A DNA stretch of 64,000 bases from NCBI GenBank assembly GCA_965226215.1, contig CBDDCH010000002.1:2232001-2296000 (forward strand), in the 5' to 3' direction. The notes beneath the pieces are model-generated. The model ran no database searches and was not told the DNA's origin. It saw only the letters and a list, made by a program, of their open reading frames with translations. This document shows, in pieces, positions 25,834 to 34,911 of the stretch. The translations under genes and the position numbers were made by a program. Numbering within the stretch: the stretch's first letter is position 1; each line of letters opens with the position of its first letter. The stretch comes from G963668345 sp965226215 (GTDB lineage Bacteria > Acidobacteriota > Terriglobia > Bryobacterales > UBA6623).

Positions 25834-26169
25834 ATGATCATGAAAAAACAGCGCCCGATTCTAGCTTTGACCGCCTGCAACGTGGCCTTTCTTGCCTGTA
25901 TCACGTTGAGTAACGGCCAGACACCTATCGGTTCCCAGTGGTGGCCCTCGGAGTGGGGCGCCGATGACGAGCGCGGCGCGGTCAATCGCATCACACCTGA
26001 GAAGATCGTCGAGGCCGCGGGTCTCATTAAGACGGGCAAGGTGTACCACGTCGGCCAGGTTTACGAAGCCGGCATGCCATTGGTGGGCAACCGTCATTTC
26101 AAGTTGACGATTCCGGGCTTGCCTACCGGCTATCCCGGCTCGCCCGGCAACCCTGTTGCCCTACGATAG
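25834..26169 (+). pseudogene. Cyclase-family protein (kynurenine formamidase-like), N-terminal fragment
   Basis: 111 residues: signal peptide (ALTACNVAFLACITLSNGQ), then WWPSEWGADDERGAVNRITP and KTGKVYHVGQVYEAGMPL. These are the N-terminal blocks of the metal-dependent cyclase/hydrolase family, which is normally over 300 residues when secreted. The metal-binding HxGTHxDxP block is missing. The frame ends just where a dispersed repeat begins (about 26203), so the rest was probably lost by deletion or repeat-mediated recombination. Confidence 0.7.
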
Positions 26170-26202
26170 ATAGTTTTCTAGTAAGCTGTTCTCGACAAAA
26201 CT

Positions 26203-26285
26203 TTCTGATCCCGGCGATGTGGCGCACGCTTTCAGCGTTCCTGTGTCGGGTTTTCGAGCCCGACATTTCCGAATCTATAGTGAAC
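26203..26285 (+). repeat. Dispersed repeat (GCGCACGCTTTCAGCG family), copy 1
   Basis: GGCGCACGCTTTCAGCGTTC followed by GTGTCGGGTTTTCGAGCCCGACATTT. A second copy lies at about 32208-32290 with the same two nested hairpins. It lies between the truncated cyclase and the peroxidase-like gene. Confidence 0.75.
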
Positions 26286-26315
26286 TTGTCTCCAGTACAG
26301 TCCACTAGTCGAGCG

Positions 26316-29103
26316 GTGCGACGGATCACCCCAATCCTCCTGCTCCTGGTTCGCTCGACCGTGCTGATTGGCCAGGCGGTCGGCAGCGGGCTGCCGGCGC
26401 CCACGAGCGTCGAGGCATCGGACGGCGCCTATTCCACCAAGGTGGGCATCTGTTGGGATCACATTCGGAATGCCACGACGTACCAGGTTTTCCGCGGCAC
26501 CACGGAGAACCCCGCCTCCGCGACTAGCGTGGGGACGACTTCGTCTGTGATCTTCCACGATTCCACGGCGGTACCTGATCAGACCTACTACTATTGGGTT
26601 CGAGCGGAGAACGGGACTCTGAAGAGTCTTCTCAGCGTGCCCGATCAAGGGTTCCGTGCTACCGTCATTACCAGCCGCTTCGGACCGATCAAGCCGCTGG
26701 ATCCGCCTCCGGAGCCCCCCCGAGAATCCGGTGACGGGCGCCAAAGTGTACCTTGGCAAGACCCTGTTCTGGGACGAGCAGCTTTCTTCGACGCGGACGG
26801 TCGCCTGCGGAACCTGCCACCTGCCGCGCAATGGAGGCTCGGACCCGCGTTCTCTGACTCCCTCGCTTTCGACGCACCCCGGCGTTGACGGCGTCTTCGG
26901 CACGGATGACGATATCGTCGGCTCCCCCGGGGTGCCCCTCAACCGGGCCGACGGCGCCTACGTGTGGTCGACCAGCTTCGGATTTCAGGAGCAGGTCACC
27001 CACCGCAAGGCGCAGTCGGTCATCAACGCCGCCCACTGCACCGACAAAGGATGCGACCTGCTCTGGGACGGCCACGCCGACCAGTAATTCAAGGATCCGA
27101 TTACTGGGGACGTCGTGATCGAGAGCGGCGCGGCGCTCGAGAGCCAGGCGCTGATTCCGCTCTTGAACGACACCGAAATGAGCCACCAAGACGCCGGCTG
27201 GGACGACCTTGTGGCTCGCTTATCGGAGTCCCAGCCGTTGGCGCTCTCGCCCTCCATTCCGGCGGCGCTTTCCGCCTGGATCGGCGACCGCAGCTATCCC
27301 GACCTCTTCGCCGAAGCCTTCGGCACGCCGGAGATAACACCGGTGCGCATCGCCATGGCGATCGCCGGCTATGAGCGGACGCTCTACTCGGACCGGACGC
27401 CCTTGGACGCCATCGTTTCGGGCATCAAAGAGGAGCCGCCGGCTGAAAAGCGGGGACGGGAATTGTTCTTCGAGATCGACTGTAACGTTTGCCACCTGGG
27501 GTCATTGCTGTCGGACGGGCGCTTTCGCTCGGTCGGTCTTCGTCCGGCGAGCGAGGATCAAGGCCGCAGCGAGGTCACCCGCAGTCCGTTTGATTTCGGG
27601 GCGTTCCGTACGCCGAGCCTGCGCAACGTCGCACTGCGGGCTCCTTACATGCACAACGGACGCTTAGCCACCCTGGAAGAAGTGGTCGACTTCTATGACC
27701 GAGGGGGGGACATCGATCCGTCTCCCAGTTTCATCGAGCCGCGCGAACTCACCGCACAACAGAAATCCGACCTCGTCGCCTTCCTCAGGAATGAGCTGAC
27801 CGACCCTCGCGTGGAGGCTGAGTCGGGACCGCTCTTCGATCGTCCCATGCTCTACTCCGAGTCCGCGCGGGTTCCGCGGATCATCGGATCCGAGACGGTC
27901 GGCTCCGAAACCCAAGGTCCCCAGGTCCAAGCCATCGAGCCTCCCTTGGCGGGCAACCCGAGCTTCACGGTCTGGCTGTTCGGGGCGCCGGCCGGCGCTC
28001 AGGCCGTGCTCGTGATCGATGACGCCGATCCGGGCGCGGGCCCCGGCATACCCGCCTCGGCCTCCTTTGCCCGGCGTACCGTCACGGTCGCCGATGACGT
28101 CCAGAACGGCGGCTATGCCTCGTTGAGCCTACCGATTCCAAACGACTCGGCCTTGATCGGGTCCACCCTGTTCGGCCGTTGGTTTGTGCAAGCCGGGGCC
28201 ATCGTTTCGGCTACTCCAGCATTTCGGATGACTGTCTTTGGACCGGCTCGCCCGCCGGCTGCGGCCCCGGTCTTCTACAGCGTGTCGGCCGCCAGCCTGG
28301 CACTCGGATTCGTTGCCCCCGAGTCTATCGTCTCCGGATTAGGAGCGAATCTTTCCACCGCGACGGAAAGCGCAGGTTCGATTCCGCTGCCCACGACGCT
28401 GGCCGGAGTCAGCGTTTTGATCAAGGACAGGACGGGCCGTGAACAGCCGGCGCCGCTGTTTTACGTCTCGCCGGATCGGGTTAAGTATCAAATCCCGCCG
28501 GGAACCGCCGTGGGAGAGGCTATCGTGTCAGTGCGGAGAGACGGAAACACCCTGGCTTCGGGAAATCTTCAGGTGGCACCGCTGGCTCCGGCATTGTTTG
28601 CGGCCAACGGGGATGGAAGAGGACCGGCCGCCGCACTCGCCCTACGCGTCAGCTCAGACGGAAACACCCTGGCTTTGGGAAATCTTCAGGTGACGCCGCT
28701 GGCTCCGGCATTGTTCGCGGCTGACAAGGATGGAAGAGGACTGGCCGCCGCAATCGCCCTACGCGTCAGCTCAGACAGCTCACGGACCTATGAACCGGTC
28801 GCGCAGTTTGATCAGGCGCAAAACAGCTTTGTCTCCGTGCCCATTGATCTTGGCCCGGAATGCGATGAGGTCTTCCTCATCCTGTTCGGCACGGGTATCC
28901 GCTTCGCCGGCCCCGGGGGCGTGACCGCGAAAATCGGCGGCCTGACCTCGGACGTGGTCTTTGCCGGGCCGCAGGGGGAATTGGTTGGCCTGGATCAGGT
29001 CAATGTGATCCTTCGACACAGTCTGGCCGGACGAGGCCAGGTGGATGTCTTCATCACCGTGGATGGCCAGACGAGCAACGCGCTCCGGGTCAACATCCGG
29101 TGA
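26316..29103 (+). pseudogene. Di-heme cytochrome c peroxidase (MauG/CcpA)-like protein with Fn3 and Solibacter-type C-terminal domain, broken
   Basis: Intended protein of about 925 residues. It has a signal peptide (ITPILLLLVRSTVLIGQAV) and a fibronectin-III-like domain (TSVEASDGAYSTKVGICW ... TYYYWVRAENG). The two-heme peroxidase domain carries VACGTCHLP and CNVCHLG haem motifs and FRTPSLRNVALRAPYMHNG. The C-terminal domain, of the type widespread in Solibacter proteins, includes PAPLFYVSPDRVKYQIPPGT. Two lesions break it: an extra C in a C7 run at 26715-26721 shifts the frame, and an in-frame TAA lies at 27085-27087. The longest intact part, from 27115, lacks the first haem site. The last domain contains a 117-bp tandem duplication. 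Confidence 0.8.
28540..28773 (+). repeat. 117-bp tandem duplication inside a coding region
   Basis: Two adjacent units, 28540-28656 and 28657-28773, each coding for 39 residues (DGNTLASGNLQVAPLAPALF and DGNTLALGNLQVTPLAPALF in the two copies). The length is a multiple of three, so the frame is kept. The second copy has about a dozen substitutions, so it is not brand new. Confidence 0.9.
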
Positions 29104-29538
29104 CACGGTGATCTGGCCGCATGGGGAACCCCCGTTCCGTCAAGGAGTCCTTTCCGGATCTCCGAATTCAGTTGACTCTTCGCCCGCTTTTCTCACCACT
29201 GTCACAGCGATTGGGGCGAAAGGCCCGGCCACCGCCGCTCGCGGCTCAGTTTCACGAGTCACGAAGGCACGCGCCGGCAAGCAACTGAGCCTGGAACGCC
29301 AGTGACAGGCCAAGTCCTGGTACGAGCATGGCGTCAAGACCGCTTGCTGACGCGCGCGGCTCGGAAGACCGTGCGAACAAACTGCCTCCGGGCCAGACGG
29401 ACGATCGTATGATCTGGCCGCAGGCCCACGGCCGCTCCGTCGAAAACCCACCGGTTTTCATTCCCATGGGTGGGCCGCGAGGCCCATGGCCGCTCACTGG
29501 CGTTCGCGGCTCCGAATTGCTCGTCGCGACGTGCGGGC
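29104..29538. repeat. Dispersed repeat block (GAGCCTGGAACGCCAGTGAC family)
   Basis: A non-coding block between the peroxidase-like gene and the IS630 element. It shares GAGCCTGGAACGCCAGTGAC (29289), GCTCGGAAGACCGTGCGAAC (29361) and GTCGAAAACCCACCGGTTTT (29439) with blocks at 48720-48975 and 51860-51935. All are GC-rich and have no coding sense. No gene is seen. Confidence 0.65.
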
Positions 29539-29540
29539 TA

Positions 29541-30693
29541 GTGTAGTGCCACTAACGGTTCTGGACAATGGCGTGGGTTTTGGCGGCGCGCTCGACTTTG
29601 GCGAGGATATCTTGTGCCGGAGCTGTCCAGACAAAGGGCTTGGCCGCTTGGTTGCTCGCTTCCAGGTACTCGTGGATGGCGGCCTCGAGTTCGGGAACAC
29701 TGCGGAACACGCCGCGGCGGATGCGCTTCTGTGTCAGCTCGCGGAACCAGCGCTCGACGAGATTGAGCCAAGAAGAAGACGTGGGAATGAAGTGAAAGTG
29801 GAAGCGGGGGTGCTTCGCGAGCCACTTCTTCACCTGCTCATGCTTATGCGTGGAGTAGTTGTCCACGATCAGATGCAGCTCCAGCGCCGGTGGCGTTTCG
29901 CGATCGATCTTGCGTAGGAATTTGAGGAATTCCTGGTGCCGATGTCGCGGCAGACACTCCCCGATCACCTGGCCGTCGAGCACATTGAAGGCGGCGAACA
30001 GCGTCGTTGTGCCATGTCGTTTGAAGTCGTGGGTCATGGTGCCGGCGCGACCCTTTTTCAGGGGCAGTCCCGGCTGGCTGCGGTCTAAGGCCTGGATCTG
30101 GCTTTTCTCATCGACGCTGAGCACCAGCGCGTGCTCGGGCGGATTCAAGTACAGCCCGACCACGTCGCGGAGTTTCTCGACGAACTGCTTGTCGCGGCTG
30201 AGCTTGAAAGTTTCGAGGCGATGGGGCTGCAGTCCGTGCGCTTTCCAGACGCGCTGGATGGCCATCTTGGAGACGCCCAAGTGCTTGGCGATGGTGCTGG
30301 TGCTCCAATGCGTGGCCGCCCGGGGCTTCTCGTGAAGCGTTGTATCGAGGATGCATTGGACGAATTCAGCGGAGAGCGCCGGTTTGCGTCCGGGGCGCGT
30401 CCGATCGCGGAGTCCGTCGAGGCCGGACTGGGCGAAGCGCTTTCGCCACAGGATGACGGTCTTGCGGTTGACGCCGAGTTCGCGGGCCATGGCGTGGTTC
30501 GCCAACCCCTGCGCACAGCGCAAAACAATGTGCGCTCGCAAGACCATTTTCTGCGTCGTATTGCGGCCTCGAACGAGGCGACGAAGAGCGTTTCGCTGCG
30601 GAGCGGTGAGGGCTAGAGCGTCAGCTGATGGCCACATAAACCATCCTACCGCGAAAAGGGTGTTATTGTACAGCTATTTATGTGGCACTACAC
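29541..30693 (-). mobile_element. IS630-family insertion sequence
   Basis: 1153-bp element with terminal inverted repeats GTGTAGTGCCAC...GTGGCACTACAC, flanked by TA on both sides (29539-29540 and 30694-30695), the TA target duplication characteristic of IS630/Tc1-type elements. It carries one intact transposase gene on the minus strand. Only one copy is in this window. Confidence 0.92.
29552..30637 (-). CDS. IS630-family transposase
   Basis: 361 residues in one frame. It has an N-terminal paired helix-turn-helix region (ANHAMARELGVNRKTVILWR, IAKHLGVSKMAIQRVWKAHG) and a DDE core: VLSVDEKSQIQALDRSQPGL (first Asp), LHLIVDNYSTHKH (second Asp) and TSSSWLNLVERWFRELTQKR (final Glu). Length and motifs are normal for IS630 and it is likely functional. 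The start is the ATG at 30637, just inside the right end of the element. Confidence 0.95.
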   Translation of the reverse strand: MWPSADALALTAPQRNALRRLVRGRNTTQKMVLRAHIVLRCAQGLANHAMARELGVNRKTVILWRKRFAQSGLDGLRDRTRPGRKPALSAEFVQCILDTTLHEKPRAATHWSTSTIAKHLGVSKMAIQRVWKAHGLQPHRLETFKLSRDKQFVEKLRDVVGLYLNPPEHALVLSVDEKSQIQALDRSQPGLPLKKGRAGTMTHDFKRHGTTTLFAAFNVLDGQVIGECLPRHRHQEFLKFLRKIDRETPPALELHLIVDNYSTHKHEQVKKWLAKHPRFHFHFIPTSSSWLNLVERWFRELTQKRIRRGVFRSVPELEAAIHEYLEASNQAAKPFVWTAPAQDILAKVERAAKTHAIVQNR

Positions 30694-30836
30694 TAGTGTA
30701 TTGCCGACGGCCTCGCTTGAAGGGCCGCTATTTCGGGGAAATCGTCGGCCGTGAAGGGCCGGCCGACTTCCCAATTTTGAACGCGCCCCAGCACATCGGC
30801 GCAGAGCGGATCGGCCTCCGCCGCCAGCCGCACTTT

Positions 30837-32138
30837 TTACCCCCACCAGAGCAAGCCCTTGCCGGACTGCACGATCAAGGACAGCGCAAAGCCCAGGCAA
30901 GCCGTCTCGGGCGGCGTTTCCCGCAGCGAGTCGGCGCTGCCGTCCAGCGTCTCCAAAGCCTCTTGGTAGTTCTGCCGGGCCGCAAGTACGTGGGCCAAAC
31001 GGGGCCGCAGGTCCTCCGCGAGGGGAAGAAATTCTCGGTAGAGTTCTTCCGCCTCGAGAAGACGATCCTGCCGTTCCCGCAGTTGGCCCAACACGATCTT
31101 CGCCATCCGCTGGGCCAATCCCGCGGGCAGCGAATACTCTCGGTGACTGCGATCAACCGCGGGGCGAGTGGTGAGAACGAGGGAAAGCTCGTGCTCCGCT
31201 TGCTCCAGATCGCCTTCCGCGAGGTGAGCGGCCCCGATGATGGCGTGAAGAACGGGCGCCTCGCCGGATTCCCCCAGAACGCCGCGAGCTGTCTGAGCCG
31301 CCTTGAGAGGCTGTCCCGCGTCCAGCAGGGCTAGCGCGTAGTAGATGAGACCGGCCGGAATCCAAGGTATTCGGCCCTTGAGTTGATGGCGTTGCGCCTC
31401 GATAAAGCGGGCTAGTTCCGCCAGCCGGTCGAGACGCTGATCGTCGTCCGCGAGCATGGCTCGATAGTAAAGATAGCTGCCGCGGCGTATCGGATCGGCC
31501 CCATCCCGCGTGTCTTCGAGGCCCAGCTCCAGGATGCGCAAGTAGCGTTCTTTCTTGCGCCTGGCCTTGTAGATCGAGGGATCGTATCCGTAGTGGCGGA
31601 AGATTGCGTTACAGTCGCCCCACTTTTTGTTGGGGATGTCCTGAACGACTTGTTCGTGAATGCGACCCGCGTAACGGGTTCCCGGTGTCCGGCGAAACAG
31701 GCGGATCATTCTGATTTCGTTACCGGTAGGCGTTTCTCCCTCCATGGATACCATTCGTAAATACCAGGTATGCACACCGGTCTGAGCGGCTGCCGCCCGG
31801 ATTTCATGTTTTGTCGCCGGGTCGAGTTGCTCGTCCGCATCGAGGCTCAGCACCCAGTCTCCTGTGCATTCGGCCAGCGCGCGATTGCGGGCGGCGGCAA
31901 AGTCGTCATCCCAGGCGTAGTGGAACACCCGGGCTCCGAAACTCTCGGCAATTTCGACAGTATCGTCCTGGGAACCGGTGTCGACCACGACGATTTCCTC
32001 AACCACCCCCTCAACGGATTGAAGGCAGCCGGCAAGAAACTGGGCCTCATCCCTGACGATCATCGACAGGCTGATGGTGGGACCGGGCGGGCTTGCCTCG
32101 GCGCGTTTAGTTTGGCGGTGGCGCTTTTTCTTTTTCAT
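30837..32138 (-). CDS. Glycosyltransferase family 2 with C-terminal TPR-like helices
   Basis: 433 residues. It has a Lys/Arg-rich N-terminus and a GT-A domain: ISLSMIVRDEAQFLAGCLQS, VVVDTGSQDDTVEIAESFGA, FAAARNRALAE and LSLDADEQLD with the metal-binding DxD at 100-102. From about residue 230 it turns into Leu/Ala-rich helical pairs resembling TPR repeats. This layout occurs in GT2 enzymes that modify proteins or build surface glycans. With fliW, csrA and the methyltransferase pair nearby, flagellin or surface glycosylation is a reasonable guess, no more. The start is the ATG at 32138. Confidence 0.85.
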   Translation of the reverse strand: MKKKKRHRQTKRAEASPPGPTISLSMIVRDEAQFLAGCLQSVEGVVEEIVVVDTGSQDDTVEIAESFGARVFHYAWDDDFAAARNRALAECTGDWVLSLDADEQLDPATKHEIRAAAAQTGVHTWYLRMVSMEGETPTGNEIRMIRLFRRTPGTRYAGRIHEQVVQDIPNKKWGDCNAIFRHYGYDPSIYKARRKKERYLRILELGLEDTRDGADPIRRGSYLYYRAMLADDDQRLDRLAELARFIEAQRHQLKGRIPWIPAGLIYYALALLDAGQPLKAAQTARGVLGESGEAPVLHAIIGAAHLAEGDLEQAEHELSLVLTTRPAVDRSHREYSLPAGLAQRMAKIVLGQLRERQDRLLEAEELYREFLPLAEDLRPRLAHVLAARQNYQEALETLDGSADSLRETPPETACLGFALSLIVQSGKGLLWWG

Positions 32139-32691
32139 GGATGTTCGATCTCGCGGCCAGCGGAGGCCCGGGCTACGGGTTTAGTCAACTAGGGAGGCTG
32201 TACCAGACAAGACTTTTTGATCGTCCTGGCGACGTAGCGCACGCTTTCAGCGTGCCGTGTCGGGCTTTCGAGCCCGACATTTTCAATTCATTGAAGCTCG
32301 CAAAATACAGTGACCTTGGAAGACGGGCACGGCATGCCGTGCCCCTACAATCTGAACATGGGTCATGTCACCATAATTCGCGAGACTCAGTAGAGTGGCC
32401 TCGTCTCGCGGGCAGTCAACCAGGGAGGCGGCTTTGTGGCTCTGTGCCAACTTCTTGGCGTTTACGAGCAGGTTGCCCACGGGACGCAGAGAAAGGTAAT
32501 GCGTTCCAAATGCTTGAAAATCTGCCCGAAACCTACGTTGCCGCGGAGCCAACAAAACGGCGCCGCCTTGCGCTACGAAGAGCCTGAGCAATCACGGTGC
32601 CAATCACGCAGGAGGGCGGAAGAGCGGAGGGCGGAGGCCGGCTTCACGAGCAGCGCTGCGTCAAGCCGAGCGCTACATCTTTCCGGCGGGA
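32139..32691. repeat. Repeat-bearing gap upstream of the methyltransferases
   Basis: It holds the second copy of the GCGCACGCTTTCAGCG repeat (about 32208-32290) and, directly after it, the inverted copy of the 15899 repeat (about 32293-32392: CTCGCAAAATACAGTGACCT, then GGGCACGGCATGCCGTGCCC and CTAC). The last 300 bp show no gene that I can support. Confidence 0.65.
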
Positions 32692-34911
32692 ATGTCGATC
32701 GGCTTGGCGGAGGAAAAGCAGTTGCCGGAGACGGATAGTCTAGCGTCTAACGAGGTGGATCTTCGTGAGTTCTACGAAGCCTTTCCTTACCCTCCCGAAG
32801 AACGAAATCTGGATCATTTCGCTGACGGTTCGCAAGTCGTCGAAGGCAGCCCGCGACACTGGTTCCATTTGTATTTCCCGGATCGAGTCCATACCGAGGA
32901 TATAGACGTCCTGGTGGCCGGCTGCGGCACGTGCCAAGCGGCGCGGTTCAGTGTTCTGAACCCGCGCACGCGGATCACGGCAATCGACATAAGCCGTGTG
33001 GCACTCGAGAAGACGCAAGAGCTCAAGCGTCAGTACAACTTGAAGCTGCTTGACCTCGTGGAGCTACCCGTCGAAGAGGTGTCGCGTCTCGGAAGGGACT
33101 TCGACTTAATTTACTGTACGGGCGTGCTGCACCACTTGGCGGATCCCGTAGAGGGTCTTGGAGCGCTTCGGTCGACGCTAAAGCCGGACGGTCGCATGGA
33201 CCTAATGCTTTACGGGCGGCATGGCAGGGCGACAACCCTAGTGATTCAGGAGTTAATGCGCCGCTTGAGTATCAGGGCCACGGGAGAAGGCGCCGCGAAG
33301 GCCTTACGTTGGTCAAGAGCTCTTCCTCCCGATCACCCATTCTGGAACGCTACGGTACCTATCAAGGACCTGGAATCACACGAGGGAATCGCCGACCTGT
33401 TGCTCAACCCGAGAGAGCGCTCTTATTCGGTAGGCGATATCTATAACCTCCTCAGGCAAGCTGATTTGCGCCTGCAACGTTTTTTCTATCAGGCCTATTA
33501 CTCCCCACGATGCGCTCTGCCGGCCGATTCTCCCCTACTGGCGCAACTGGAAAAGCTGCCTCCCGAGGACCAGTACGCTGTTATCGAACTGTTTCGATCC
33601 TCCATTCGCAAGCACCAGTTTGTCGCCTGTCGCGACGATCGGCCGGAATCCGCCTATAGGCCCGAGTTTTCCGGATCTGAGTTCTCGCGCTATGTTCCAG
33701 TTTTCACCCCAGGGATAAAGATCGTTAAAGAGGACTACCCGAACGGCGGCAAGGGGAAAATCCACTACCACCTGCACGAAATCGGGAACCCCAGCTTCGT
33801 TCTCGACGCCTCCCGACTGGCGCTCCTCGAGGCAGTGAACGGCCATCGAAGCGTTGCCTCCATCGTTAGAAAGGTGGCAGGGAAGGAGGACGCGAAGTCG
33901 CGCGAAGAGCGGGCCGGAAGATTCTTTCAGACGATGTGGGAAAACGACTTCCTGCTGTTTCACATGCCACCCGAGGACAACATCGCCACCACCGGCTCCC
34001 CAAAGCCGCGGGAGGTACGACCCAAAAGGGCTATCGAGTCTCCCGCAGGGCCGAGCAAGCGGCGGATCTCAGCGGATGGCTCCCGCATCCTCTACGAGTC
34101 ATGTCCGCTGTGCAGTGAAGAGGAGATCAAGCTTTTCCGCGAGGCGGATTGCACTACCCATCCGCACTACCGCGAAGGTCTGCCGCGCACCATTCGATGG
34201 GTCCAATGCGCGGGCTGCGAACATATCTTCACGGAAGGGTATTTTACGGAAGAAGTGCAGGGACAAGTTCTTGAAACCGCCCACGCTCACCAGATGCCCA
34301 CAGCGGGCAAGGAACTTGAAACCGCCCGCCACGTGGCCGCCCGCGTCGTCGGCTCCCTGGGGTCGGTCCGCGGCCGGGTCGGCGGCCGCTGGCTGGACGT
34401 TGGGTTCGGCAACGGCGCCCTGCTGGCGACGGCTGCCGAGTTCGGGCATGACGCTATGGGGATTGACGTGCGCCCGGCGGTAGTCACGGCAATGCGCTCT
34501 TTGGGCTACCCGGCCCGCTGCGTCGAATTCACAGACTTCCACGACGCGGAAGGCTTTGACGCCATCTCCATGGCCGACGTCCTCGAGCACATGCCGTTTC
34601 CGCGACAGGCCCTGCGTCACGCGGAAAAGCTCCTGAAGGCGGGCGGGGCGATCTTTGTTTCCATGCCTAATATGGATTGCCTCATCTGGAAACTTATGGA
34701 CCGGCATGAGTCGAACCCCTATTGGGCTGAACTCGAACACTGCCACAACTTCACGCGGGAACGTCTCTACGCGCTCTTGCAGCAAGTGGGTTTTGACCCC
34801 TGCCACTACGCCGTCAACGCGAGATACCTGGCCGGCATGGAGGTCATCGCGCGCAAGCCGGGGGAGGCCGTTAGTCCCCCGGCAACCGCGGTCGTTCGAC
34901 CCCCTGCGTGA
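32692..34911 (+). CDS. Two-headed SAM methyltransferase with a central PqqD-like segment
   Basis: 739 residues. The first class I methyltransferase is at about 25-230: YPYPPEERN-type start (FPYPPEERNLDHFADG), DVLVAGCGTCQAA (73-84) and CTGVLHHLADP (142-152). The middle contains a PqqD-like winged-helix pattern (LDASRLALLEAVNGHRSVAS, 371-390). A zinc-binding pair follows, CPLC (471-474) and CAGC (506-509), then a second methyltransferase of the Methyltransf_23 type: RWLDVGFGNGALLA (566-579), MADVLEHMP. The start is the ATG at 32692; the stop overlaps the next gene. Substrates are unknown. The pairing with its half-size paralogue and the flagellar neighbours suggests glycan or flagellin modification, which is inference. 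Confidence 0.85.
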   Translation: MSIGLAEEKQLPETDSLASNEVDLREFYEAFPYPPEERNLDHFADGSQVVEGSPRHWFHLYFPDRVHTEDIDVLVAGCGTCQAARFSVLNPRTRITAIDISRVALEKTQELKRQYNLKLLDLVELPVEEVSRLGRDFDLIYCTGVLHHLADPVEGLGALRSTLKPDGRMDLMLYGRHGRATTLVIQELMRRLSIRATGEGAAKALRWSRALPPDHPFWNATVPIKDLESHEGIADLLLNPRERSYSVGDIYNLLRQADLRLQRFFYQAYYSPRCALPADSPLLAQLEKLPPEDQYAVIELFRSSIRKHQFVACRDDRPESAYRPEFSGSEFSRYVPVFTPGIKIVKEDYPNGGKGKIHYHLHEIGNPSFVLDASRLALLEAVNGHRSVASIVRKVAGKEDAKSREERAGRFFQTMWENDFLLFHMPPEDNIATTGSPKPREVRPKRAIESPAGPSKRRISADGSRILYESCPLCSEEEIKLFREADCTTHPHYREGLPRTIRWVQCAGCEHIFTEGYFTEEVQGQVLETAHAHQMPTAGKELETARHVAARVVGSLGSVRGRVGGRWLDVGFGNGALLATAAEFGHDAMGIDVRPAVVTAMRSLGYPARCVEFTDFHDAEGFDAISMADVLEHMPFPRQALRHAEKLLKAGGAIFVSMPNMDCLIWKLMDRHESNPYWAELEHCHNFTRERLYALLQQVGFDPCHYAVNARYLAGMEVIARKPGEAVSPPATAVVRPPA

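Noticed and set aside
26217..26315. N-terminal start of the peroxidase-like gene at 26217
   Set aside because: That stretch is part of a dispersed repeat; the signal peptide begins at GTG 26316.
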